Below are positions 9,243 to 16,280 of a stretch of DNA of 64,000 bases, one piece after another (position 1 is the first letter of the stretch; each line of letters begins with the position of its first letter). The notes beneath the pieces are model-generated. The model was given only the letters and a program-made list of their open reading frames with translations. It was not told the DNA's origin and did no database searches. The stretch lies in contig NZ_CP060397.1 of assembly GCF_015840715.1 (NCBI RefSeq), positions 992,001 through 1,056,000 on the forward strand, in the 5' to 3' direction. The position numbers and the translations under genes are program-made. This DNA comes from Synechococcus sp. CBW1004 (GTDB taxonomy: Bacteria > Cyanobacteriota > Cyanobacteriia > PCC-6307 > Cyanobiaceae).

Positions 9243-11003
9243 GGGCCTGCTGAGAATCCCAGACCCACTGCCCCGCAGTTGATTCCAACAGGAATCTCAT
9301 GATAGGATGGCCTGTAATCAGCCATTCCTGGCTTAGAAGAACCTGCTGACACGCAAATGTACGTTTTTCAGCACACCGGTCAGCTGTCGATTGAGGAGTT
9401 TCACTCGCCCTTTGGCGGGAAGCTCGATCCCAACAACCGCTGGGTTCTGCTCCACAAGTTGATTCCGTGGATTCAACTGGAAAGCCACTACGCGCCCCAG
9501 TTCAGCGCCAAGACAGGAGCCCCAGCCAAGCCCTTCCAGATGGCGTTCGGTGCGCTCTACATCCAACGACGATTGGGAGTGACGGATCGAGAGACGGTGG
9601 AGCTGATCACGGAATCACCCTATCTGCAATTTTTCATTGGCTTGAGCGGTTACCAGCCCCTGCCGCCGTTTGACGCCTCCATGATGGTGCACTTTCGCAA
9701 GCGAATTGGCCCTGAGCTGATCAAGGTCTGCAATGCTATGACCAAGGCCAACGGGATCGCAATGATTCAGGAGATGCTCGCTACTTGCGAGCAGGAAGAC
9801 GGCATGACTGCAGAGGATCACAAGCAGCTTGCGGCCATTGAGGAAGAGCTGGGGGTGAAGCCAGCATCGCTCGATCCTGGCAGCAACTGGGGAACTCTGA
9901 TCCTTGATGCAACCTGCGTGCCTGATGACATCCCCTACCCAGTGGACTTGAGGCTGCTTGCTGAGTCCCGGGACACAACGGAGAAGGTCATTGACGAGTT
10001 GTTCAAGCAGTTACAGGGCAAGATTCCCCGCAAGCCGCGCTGCAATAGCGTAAAAGCTCATAACCTATTCCTGGTTATCATCAAAAAGAAAAAGCCAAGC
10101 CGTGAGGAGATCCGGGAGGCGAAACGCTTCCAGCTCAACGAGATCAGCCGTAATCTCAGAGCAATTGACGGCATGATCTATTGCGGTGCAGAGCTTTCGG
10201 GGCTTGGTTCACAGCTGTACCGCAAGCTGCTGATCGCCAGTGAAGTCGCCCGGCAGCAACAGGAGATGTATAACGCTGACAGCCGGCGCATCGATGACAG
10301 GATCGTGAATCTGATGAAGCCACATGTAAGACCGATCGTGCGAGGCAAGGCGGGCAAGAAAACCGAGTTCGGGGCCAAGATTTCAATTTCTGATGACAAT
10401 GGCTTTGTCGATGTGGATCGGATCAGCTGGGACAACTACAATGAAGCCAACGATCTGATCACACGTGCCGAGCAATACAAGGAAGAGCGAGGATACTACC
10501 CGGCCCGGATCTGTGCCGATTCAATCTATATGACATCTGGAAGCAAGAAGTTCTGTGAGGCTAATAAAATCAGACTCAGCGGCCGCCCACGCAAGAAGCA
10601 GGTCGAAGCCGAGGTGCAGACAGCAGAGCAGCAAGAGCTGTTCAAATCAGACATGAGAAAGCGTTCCGTGATCGAGGGAAGAATCGGGACGGGCAAGCGG
10701 AAATACGGACTGGATCGAATCCTAACCAAGTTGGTTGAAACATCAAGAACAGTGATCACGATGGTGTTCTTTGTCATGAATGTCGAGAAGATCATGAGGC
10801 TACTGCGCCTCTTGTTCGCTATTTTTGTCTCTGTGTACATCCTGATGCTTGGTTTGTGCACTGTCCGGTGCCGTCCAGCGCTTCTGTGGGCTGCTTAGTC
10901 AGCTTCCAGGAGTAAAACTGCGGTCACCACTGCTCGGGCGTGCGGGCCGAGAGATCCGCCTTTGACGCGCCGGAAAAGCCCACAATCGAAATTCAGCAAG
11001 CTC
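9243..11003 (+). mobile_element. Complete 1.76-kb IS (IS5/IS1182-like) inside rbbA
   Basis: The element is 1761 bp, bounded by imperfect inverted repeats (GGGCCTGCTGAGAAT at the left; the right end reads GAGCTTGCTGAATTT in complement) and flanked by the 6-bp duplication TACCTA (9237-9242 and 11004-11009). It carries one full-length transposase. Base composition is clearly lower in GC than the flanking rbbA, which suggests recent arrival. It is related to, but well diverged from, the element at 30997-32763. Confidence 0.95.
9357..10898 (+). CDS. DDE transposase of the 1.76-kb IS
   Basis: The 513-residue protein starts MYVFQHTGQLSIEEF and has an N-terminal DUF772-like helical domain (about 40-140). 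A DDE core follows with LDATCVPDD (first Asp), CADSIYM (second Asp) and VIEGRIGTGKRKYGLD (Glu), and a hydrophobic Leu-rich tail. It is colinear with the 516-residue transposase at 31098-32648, and the motifs correspond, but many residues differ. The frame is intact, so this copy may still be mobile. ATG 9357 lies 114 bases inside the left end. Confidence 0.93.
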   Translation: MYVFQHTGQLSIEEFHSPFGGKLDPNNRWVLLHKLIPWIQLESHYAPQFSAKTGAPAKPFQMAFGALYIQRRLGVTDRETVELITESPYLQFFIGLSGYQPLPPFDASMMVHFRKRIGPELIKVCNAMTKANGIAMIQEMLATCEQEDGMTAEDHKQLAAIEEELGVKPASLDPGSNWGTLILDATCVPDDIPYPVDLRLLAESRDTTEKVIDELFKQLQGKIPRKPRCNSVKAHNLFLVIIKKKKPSREEIREAKRFQLNEISRNLRAIDGMIYCGAELSGLGSQLYRKLLIASEVARQQQEMYNADSRRIDDRIVNLMKPHVRPIVRGKAGKKTEFGAKISISDDNGFVDVDRISWDNYNEANDLITRAEQYKEERGYYPARICADSIYMTSGSKKFCEANKIRLSGRPRKKQVEAEVQTAEQQELFKSDMRKRSVIEGRIGTGKRKYGLDRILTKLVETSRTVITMVFFVMNVEKIMRLLRLLFAIFVSVYILMLGLCTVRCRPALLWAA

Positions 11004-11440
11004 TACCTAGTGCTGGGGCTGGCCAATGTCGTGCTGCTGGCCGCTGTGGCGACGATCGCGCTGGGAGTCCCCCTGCGCGGCAGTCCGATCGCCGCTGGCC
11101 TGGGGGCCCTGCTCTATGTGAACGCGGCCACGGCGTTCGGAATGCTGATCTCCGCCTTCCTCGGCAGCCAGCTCGCCGCGATCTTCGGCACCACCCTGCT
11201 GACGGTGTTACCGGCCATCTCCTTCTCCGGTCTGATCGATCCGGTCAATTCGCTCACCGGACTGGGGGCGTTCATCGGCCGCATCTATCCCACCAGCCAC
11301 TTCCTGATTCTCTGTCAGGGGGTGTTCAACAAGGGGCTGGCTCTGGTGGATCTGCTGCCGCCACTGCTGCCGCTGCTGATCGCCGGGCCCGTGCTTCAGG
11401 CCCTGGCGGTGCTGGCTCTGCCCCGGCAGGAGCGTTGACG

Positions 11441-12580
11441 ATGCACGGCCTGCGGCTGCGCTGGAGCCATGTGCGCGATCTGGGCGTCAAGGAACTGCGC
11501 AGCCTGCTGCAGGAACGCTTCCTGCTGGTGCTCATCCTGTTCGCCTTCACCGTCTCGGTGCTGGCCGGCACCAGGGCGTCCCCGGAAACCCTTCGCAACA
11601 CCCCGATCGCCATCGTTGACGAAGACCATTCGCCGCTGTCCCAGCGGATCAGCGAGGCCTTCCTGCCGCCCTATTTCCAGGCACCCAGGCTGGTGGAGCG
11701 AGCTGAGATGGAACGACGCCTGGAACTGGGGCAGGACACCTTCGGGCTCGATCTGCCGCCCCATTTCGAGCGCGATGTGCTGGCAGGCCGCCGACCGGCG
11801 GTGCAACTCAACGTCGATGCCACCCGCATCGGCCAGGCCTACAGCGGCGCCGCCTATGTGCAGGCGATCGTGCAACGGCAGGTGCAGGCCTTCCTGAGCC
11901 GTGATCGTCAACCCGTGACGCCGGCACCGGTGGAGCTGATCGCCCGTGCGCGCTTCAACCCGGAGCTGAGCATGGTGTGGTTCGGCTCGATCATGCAGGT
12001 GATCAACCAGGTGACGATGCTGTCGCTGATCCTCAGCGGCGCCGCCCTGGTGCGCGAACGGGACCGGGGCACGCTCGAACATTTGCTGGCGATGCCGGTG
12101 ACGCCGCTGGAGATCATGCTTGCCAAGGGCTGGTCGATGGGCCTGGTGGTGCTGGTGGCCGCCACCGGCTCCCTGATAGTGATCGTGCAGGGGGTCCTGC
12201 AGGTGCCGATTGCCGGTTCGCTGCCCCTGTTTCTGATCGGGACGGCGGTGCATCTGTTCGCCACCACCTCCATGGGAATGCTGATCGCCACCCTGTCGCG
12301 CTCGATGCCGCAGTTCGGCCTGATGCTCCTGATGGTGCTCCTGCCGTTGCAGATGCTCTCGGGCTCGATCACGCCACGGGAGAGCATGCCCACCTGGGTG
12401 CAGCTGCTGATGTTGCTGGCCCCCAACACCCACTACGTGATCCTGAGCCAGGGGATCCTGTATCGCGACACGGGGCTGGCCATCCTCTGGCCTGAATTCA
12501 TGATCCTCCTGGTGATCGGTGCCCTCTTTCTGGCCCTGGCCCTGGTTGGGTTCCGCCGGAGCATCAGCGCGATCCGATGA
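11441..12580 (+). CDS. ABC-2 type permease (YhhJ-like)
   Basis: The protein has 379 residues (E. coli YhhJ has 375). It has one membrane segment near residues 25-45 and a large extracytoplasmic domain (about 45-190, beginning PIAIVDEDHSPLSQR). Five membrane segments follow, with the typical loop LVRERDRGTLEHLLAMPV between them. It is the permease partner of the RbbA-type protein in a drug- or lipid-export complex. The start lies two bases after the rbbA stop, so the IS insertion upstream is likely to be polar on it unless the IS provides read-through. Confidence 0.88.
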   Translation: MHGLRLRWSHVRDLGVKELRSLLQERFLLVLILFAFTVSVLAGTRASPETLRNTPIAIVDEDHSPLSQRISEAFLPPYFQAPRLVERAEMERRLELGQDTFGLDLPPHFERDVLAGRRPAVQLNVDATRIGQAYSGAAYVQAIVQRQVQAFLSRDRQPVTPAPVELIARARFNPELSMVWFGSIMQVINQVTMLSLILSGAALVRERDRGTLEHLLAMPVTPLEIMLAKGWSMGLVVLVAATGSLIVIVQGVLQVPIAGSLPLFLIGTAVHLFATTSMGMLIATLSRSMPQFGLMLLMVLLPLQMLSGSITPRESMPTWVQLLMLLAPNTHYVILSQGILYRDTGLAILWPEFMILLVIGALFLALALVGFRRSISAIR

Positions 12581-12706
12581 GGGGGACACAGCAACCAATC
12601 AAGAGGCGGTCGGCAACCGAAGACCGGCCGATTGGACCTGGCTGGCTCAGGTGCGCCCGCAGGGCTGCCGCCTCGCCCGGGCAACCCCGAGCCCCATGGA
12701 TCGGCA

Positions 12707-12949
12707 TCAGGCCGCTTGCGAGCGGCGCTGTTGCAGGGCGACCAGCGCGGCACCGCCCGCGGCCAGCACCAGGCCACCGCTGACGGCGAGGAACACCAGG
12801 GTCTGGAGCAGCAGCAGCAGGACGCCCAGGGCGGAGAAGGCCGCAATGCGGATCCTGGCCTTGAGCAACAACGTCAGCAGCAGCATCACGGTGGCCTTGA
12901 GGGCCAGCACCCTGGCTGTGGTCAGTGGGCAGAACGGATTCAGCAGCAT
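12707..12949 (-). CDS. Small two-helix membrane protein, hypothetical
   Basis: The 80-residue reading frame encodes two clear membrane helices: about residues 17-29 plus an Arg/Lys break, then 34-70, Leu/Val-rich with Ala and Gly. It ends in a short basic tail (QQRRSQ). I recognise no family. It lies on the minus strand after the HupE-like and PPC-domain genes with about 140 bases between. It could be a real small protein or a chance hydrophobic frame in GC-rich DNA. Confidence 0.45.
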   Translation of the reverse strand: MLLNPFCPLTTARVLALKATVMLLLTLLLKARIRIAAFSALGVLLLLLQTLVFLAVSGGLVLAAGGAALVALQQRRSQAA

Positions 12950-13087
12950 CGCGGGCTAGCGGATGACCCCATGCTGGTGGACTGAGGGCCCTGACGGTTG
13001 CGCAGCTGTGCCGCAGGGAAGCGAGAAGGCACGCCACGGCACAGGACGGCGCAGGACGGCACACGACGCGGATGCCCGCGTGGCGGC

Positions 13088-13243
13088 TCACGCGGGATGG
13101 CCGTGACGGATCACCAGCTCGGCCGTGGTTCGCACGAGGGAGCAACCGACAAGATGACCGCCGAGCACGGCCCCCGTGGCGTCAGCGATGGTGATGTGCA
13201 GGTGGGCGCCGCCCGAATCCTCGATCAGACTCGGCACCCTCAC
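13088..13243 (-). pseudogene. PPC/DUF296 domain, C-terminal remnant
   Basis: About 51 residues match the second half of a PPC (plants and prokaryotes conserved, DUF296) domain: HLHITIADATGAVLGGHL, then CSLVRTTAELVI. The first half of the domain is not found upstream in this frame, where the sequence instead becomes the antisense-like shadow of hupE. A GTG at 13243 could start a short product. The most likely reading is a gene that lost its 5' half, lying directly after hupE. Confidence 0.55.
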
Positions 13244-13307
13244 CAGGGCATCGCCGCCGGGGCGTCTGCAGTGGGGGGGGCGGCCGGTCACCGCCTCAGG
13301 CCCGGGA

Positions 13308-13913
13308 TCAGCGCGCCAGCAGTCCGAGCGGACCGAGGGCCGCAACCCCGCCGCCGCAGGCGAGGAGCAGGGCCACACTCCGGGTCCAGGCCAGGGGCAG
13401 GCGCCGCAGCACCAGGGCGCTGCCGCCGCTCACCAGCAGCGAACCGGCGAACGCTCCCAGCCACCACAGCGCCGCCGAACCGTCACTGGGGGCCTCGAGG
13501 CCGTGCAGCATGGCGTGAACAGCCACCGCCCCGGCCACCAGGCCGCCGCAGGCGCCCAGCCGGGGACTCCGGCGCGAGCGGAGGCAGCCCAGCACCAGCA
13601 CCGCCACGGCTGTGACGGCCAGGGCTGCGAGGAGCTCCTGGCCCGGCAACGTGCCGCCCACCGCCCCGAAGAGCCCGCCGCCGATGGCACCGGCCACCGC
13701 CCAGAGCAGAAGCTGGGAGGAGATGCAGGAGGCTGCGGCCCCCACGCCGATCAGCAACAGCAGATGGTCGACGCCGCCGATCGGATGCAGAAAGCCCGAG
13801 ACGATGCCGCCCTGGGCGATGCCGTGGGCCTGGGCGGGTTGATCCAGCAACAGCGCCAGCGCTGCCGCGCCGCCGCACAGAGCCAGGGTTCTGGCCGGGA
13901 AGCTCTGAGTCAT
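13308..13913 (-). CDS. HupE/UreJ-type metal permease, probably cobalt
   Basis: The 201-residue protein starts with a hydrophobic leader ending in AQAHG and carries the family signature HPIGGVDHLLLLIGVG, with about six membrane segments. HupE/UreJ proteins move nickel or cobalt. A cobalamin riboswitch lies directly upstream on the same strand, which argues for cobalt uptake for vitamin B12-type cofactors rather than nickel for hydrogenase or urease. ATG 13913 is about 35 bases after the riboswitch. No hydrogenase or urease gene is in the window. Confidence 0.88.
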   Translation of the reverse strand: MTQSFPARTLALCGGAAALALLLDQPAQAHGIAQGGIVSGFLHPIGGVDHLLLLIGVGAAASCISSQLLLWAVAGAIGGGLFGAVGGTLPGQELLAALAVTAVAVLVLGCLRSRRSPRLGACGGLVAGAVAVHAMLHGLEAPSDGSAALWWLGAFAGSLLVSGGSALVLRRLPLAWTRSVALLLACGGGVAALGPLGLLAR

Positions 13914-13947
13914 CGAAAGAACCGGTCCGCGCCGGGGATGAAGGGGT

Positions 13948-14085
13948 TGGGCACGGCGAGCGTTCTGACTGAGGGAGCGTGGCCCCGATCACAGCTGCGG
14001 GACAGTGCCGGACTCGACTCAGGAGATCCCTGAACCCCACCGGACTTTCCTCGTTGCCTCCAGGGAGTGACCCGCTGGAACCGTG
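13948..14085 (-). ncRNA. Cobalamin riboswitch upstream of hupE
   Basis: Read on the minus strand, the leader contains in order the expected conserved blocks. These are GGAAAGTCCGGTG, then CACTGTCCCGC followed by AGCTGTGATCGGGG, and finally the B12-box-like CAGTCAGAACGCTCGCC at 13953-13972. Order and spacing match the cobalamin (AdoCbl class) aptamer core. It ends about 35 bases before the hupE start, so ligand binding could hide the ribosome site or end transcription. The 5' limit (about 14085) is estimated from the paired GGTTCC region. Confidence 0.82.
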
Positions 14086-14151
14086 GCCTCCATTGTGAGC
14101 CCGGAGGGCATGGGGAGCACGCCGGCAGGGACAGGAACGCAGGGCCCATCC

Positions 14152-14580
14152 CTAGCGGGGATGCTCGGAGCAGGGCATCCAGAGGGAACCCATGGCATGG
14201 GCACCACTGCAGCCCGCTTTTCGGGCCTGTTCCAGCGCTTCCTCACGGGTGGGGTATGCCATCAGATGGGGCGGCAATCGAGCCGGGGAGCTGGGGTGGT
14301 GGTGCTGATGCAGGGCGCCGGCCGGAGCACCCAGGCGCCGAGGCCCCATCCCCTCGACGCCGGCCCACCACACCCCCATCACGTTCACGCCGGCGACCAG
14401 CACGCCCATCCCCACCACACAGGCGTTGAGAACACCCATCCCCACCACGCCGAGGCTCACCACCCCCATCGGCACCACACCGATGCTCACCACTCCCATC
14501 GGCACGATGCCGATCGAGATGATGCCCAGGGGAGCCACGCCGAAGGCGATGAACCTGGGCTTGTCGCCGCATTGGGCCAT
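14152..14580 (-). CDS. Membrane protein of hydrophobic pentads with a DUF3721 tail
   Basis: The 142-residue protein begins MAQCGDKPRFIAFGV. From about residue 14 to 78 it consists of some 13 tandem pentads of the form [P/S/G]-[M/I/L]-G-V-[V/I], for example PMGVV and SIGVV. Around residues 85-105 is a His-rich hinge (HQHHH). The C-terminal 35 residues form a DUF3721 unit with CSGAHAMGSLWMPCSEH. It lies 14 bases after a second DUF3721 gene on the same strand. The His cluster and the Cys/His tail suggest metal binding, but no function is known to me. Confidence 0.8.
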   Translation of the reverse strand: MAQCGDKPRFIAFGVAPLGIISIGIVPMGVVSIGVVPMGVVSLGVVGMGVLNACVVGMGVLVAGVNVMGVWWAGVEGMGPRRLGAPAGALHQHHHPSSPARLPPHLMAYPTREEALEQARKAGCSGAHAMGSLWMPCSEHPR

Positions 14581-14594
14581 GGATGGGCTCGGGC

Positions 14595-14846
14595 TCAGTG
14601 GGACGGCGAGGCGCCGTGGACGTCGCTGTGCTCGGCACAGGGCATCCACTGGTTGCCCATCCTGTGGGCGCCTGTGCAGTTGAAGTGAAGCCTGGCGGCC
14701 TTCTCCGCTTCGGCCTGTGTGGCATAGAGAGCGGGCACAGCACCGGCCCCGGTGGCGGGAGCGGCGAGAGCGGAGGCGGAGAGCAGCAGGTTGACGCCGG
14801 AGACAGCCGCCGTCCGGGGGATCCACGGACGGAAAGGGAGCGACAT
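14595..14846 (-). CDS. Secreted DUF3721 protein
   Basis: The 83-residue protein has a signal peptide (basic start, hydrophobic NLLLSASALAAPA with a plausible cut after ALAA). A single DUF3721 unit follows: AEAEKAARLHFNCTGAHRMGNQWMPCAEH. The two Cys and two His of the motif are the same as in the neighbouring pentad protein. It is probably periplasmic and co-transcribed with that gene. DUF3721 is a cyanobacterial domain of unknown role; the arrangement of Cys and His would suit a metal site. Confidence 0.82.
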   Translation of the reverse strand: MSLPFRPWIPRTAAVSGVNLLLSASALAAPATGAGAVPALYATQAEAEKAARLHFNCTGAHRMGNQWMPCAEHSDVHGASPSH

Positions 14847-14897
14847 GGGACGGAGGGCAGGCGCCGGGGATCGGGCGGGCGTTGACCCTACCTAAGG

Positions 14898-14924
14898 CCT
14901 CCACAACAGCGCGAGCAGTGGAGG
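14898..14924. promoter_or_regulatory. Inverted repeat between DUF3721 genes and merR
   Basis: CCTCCAC (14898-14904) and GTGGAGG (14918-14924) form a 7-bp inverted repeat with a 13-base gap, between the divergent DUF3721 operon and the merR gene. MerR-family dimers bind this kind of dyad within the promoter they control, so this is a candidate operator for the adjacent regulator. No supporting copy of the repeat was found elsewhere in the window. Confidence 0.35.
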
Positions 14925-14999
14925 GTCGATGTCCGGACGACCGCACCCATCACCCCTCTCTACAGTGGCCGGGCTTCCCTTGGTTGGAGGGTTCAGTCC

Positions 15000-15410
15000 A
15001 TGGCCCGGCAGGGATCGCTGTCACCGATGCCCGCCCCCAGCCTGCGCATCGGTGAGGTGGCCAGGCGCACCGGCCTGTCGGTGAAGACGATTCGCTTCTA
15101 CTGCGATGCGGGACTGCTCGAGCCCAGGGAACGCTCGGAGGCTGGTTACCGCCTGTTCGATCAGGAGAATCTCGCTGAGCTCGCGATCATCCGTGCCCTC
15201 CGCGCGATGGATGTGTCCATCCCTGAGCTGGCGAGAATCCTGGAGGTGCGTCGCTCCGGCCTGTGCAATTGCTCGGTGCTGAAAGACAGCATCACGGCCA
15301 AGATGGCCTCGATCGACCAGCGGATCTCCGAGCTCAGCGCCATGAAGGACGAGCTGGCGCGTCTCCTGGACAGCTGGCAGGACTGTGGAGGAGCCAGGGC
15401 CGATCGCTGA
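15000..15410 (+). CDS. MerR-family regulator, probably metal-responsive
   Basis: The protein has up to 136 residues. A MerR winged-helix domain (LRIGEVARRTGLSVKTIRFYCDAGLL) is followed by GYRLF, a dimerisation helix and a C-terminal segment with CNC and a later Cys in DCGG. Cys residues at these positions mark the metal-sensing group (CueR, ZntR, CadR, CoaR types). The start is either ATG 15000 or ATG 15027; the second gives a leader closer to family length. It is divergent from the DUF3721 pair and near hupE, so it may sense a metal for those genes. The metal cannot be named from sequence. Confidence 0.85.
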   Translation: MARQGSLSPMPAPSLRIGEVARRTGLSVKTIRFYCDAGLLEPRERSEAGYRLFDQENLAELAIIRALRAMDVSIPELARILEVRRSGLCNCSVLKDSITAKMASIDQRISELSAMKDELARLLDSWQDCGGARADR

Positions 15411-15593
15411 TGCCCCTGGATGGCCGTCGCGATGTCACGCACCTGGATCCACAGCCCATCGACGGATCCATGGGCACGGGCTCGGGGCGCCACCGGTGCC
15501 GGCGCTCGTCCACCTGCCGACCGCCACAGCCGAGGGCTCCCTTCGGTGAAAATGGTTTCCGTTCCAGCAGGTTGCGGAGCCGGCGCCCCTCCG

Positions 15594-16031
15594 ATGGCTC
15601 ATCCCACACCCCCCCTGGATCCGGAGACGCTCAACCTGGGGCCCAGGCAGCTGTCCCTGCTGCAGGTGCTGCGTCAGGCCGAGGCGGAACTGAGCGGTCA
15701 GGAGCTGCATCAACGGCTCCGGGAGGAGAAGGCGCGCTCCGGACTGGCCACCGTCTACCGGAACCTGCGGCAGCTGCAGTGTGCGGGGCTGGTGCGCTGC
15801 CGCAAGCTGCCCAACGGGGAGAGCGTCTACGCCCCCGTCGACCGCGATGACCATCACCTCACCTGCGTGAGCTGCGGCCACAGCGAACCGTTGCCGATCT
15901 GTCCGGTGGGGAGAAATGGCCTTGGGCTGAATGCGGTGCAGCTCCACGGCTTCAAGCCCCTGTTCCATACGTTCGAGGTGCATGGTCTCTGCCCCTCCTG
16001 TCAGCAGCACGCGCCATCGGGTCACGACTGA
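15594..16031 (+). CDS. Fur-family metal regulator (Zur/PerR-like)
   Basis: The 145-residue protein has the Fur winged helix (GLATVYRNLRQLQCAGLV) and the dimerisation/metal part with HHLTCVSCGHSEPLPIC. The C-terminal CPSC completes a structural zinc site made by two CxxC pairs. The residues fit a Fur, Zur or PerR protein; the short HH cluster and the lack of an HHDH stretch make Zur at least as likely as Fur. ATG 15594 is chosen because homologous proteins begin shortly before the LGPRQ helix. A GC-poor stretch GAAAATGGTTTCC about 40 bases upstream might be its own box, but the symmetry is weak. Confidence 0.85.
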   Translation: MAHPTPPLDPETLNLGPRQLSLLQVLRQAEAELSGQELHQRLREEKARSGLATVYRNLRQLQCAGLVRCRKLPNGESVYAPVDRDDHHLTCVSCGHSEPLPICPVGRNGLGLNAVQLHGFKPLFHTFEVHGLCPSCQQHAPSGHD

Positions 16032-16033
16032 AC

Positions 16034-16047
16034 GGGGGGGGGGGGGG
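16034..16047 (+). repeat. Homopolymer of 14 G
   Basis: An uninterrupted run of 14 guanines begins three bases after the stop of the Fur-type gene. It lies in a 249-base stretch before the NDH-2 gene in which I see no other gene. Such tracts slip easily in replication and in sequencing, so the true length is uncertain. It is outside any reading frame I accept, so no phase-variable protein is implied. Confidence 0.9.
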
Positions 16048-16280
16048 CCGACGCCGCACCTCGGAGCCTCACCCCCGGCGGCCCGCTGCCGCTCCTCTGC
16101 GCTCCGGCTGGGTGGGCCGGGGCAATCTCCCCCCATCTGCAGCGATCGTCGGATCCGTTACTCCGGAGGCCGGCGGGCCCTCCATAGGTTGACGTCATCC
16201 GGCTTCGGCGAGGCCACCCGCGGCCCTCGCCTGATGCCACCACGCCCGGGCCCCGCTGCCCGCGGCAGGAGCCCCGTCCG

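Larger units (their letters stand above)
6939..11438 (+). pseudogene. rbbA: rbbA-type ABC transporter (ATPase-ATPase-permease), split by an IS
   Basis: Before the insertion the first 768 codons encode two ATP-binding domains and the start of an ABC-2 permease. Walker A sites are GPDGVGKSS and GSNGCGKTT. The signature is LSGGM in the first domain and the degenerate LPLGL usual for this family in the second. Walker B regions are LLLLDEPTSGVD and LILDEPTAGVD. Coding resumes at 11010 after the IS and one target duplication. Removing the IS restores one frame of about 910 residues, the size of E. coli RbbA (911). As it stands translation runs into the IS and stops near 9302, losing the last membrane segments. 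The gene is probably inactive, though both ATPase domains could still be made. Confidence 0.92.

Noticed and set aside
14152-14580. Pentapeptide-repeat protein of the A(D/N)Lxx type
   Set aside because: The period is five, but the repeat is [P/S/G]-[M/I/L]-G-V-V without the Leu/Phe centre of that family.
14083-14688. His-rich plus-strand protein (many HP and HH repeats)
   Set aside because: It is the antisense reading of the pentad repeat of the DUF3721 gene; the minus strand shows a coherent domain and operon.
15545-15565. Fur/Zur box before the Fur-type gene
   Set aside because: The GAAAATGGTTTCC stretch has one good half-site only, so I did not list it as a feature.
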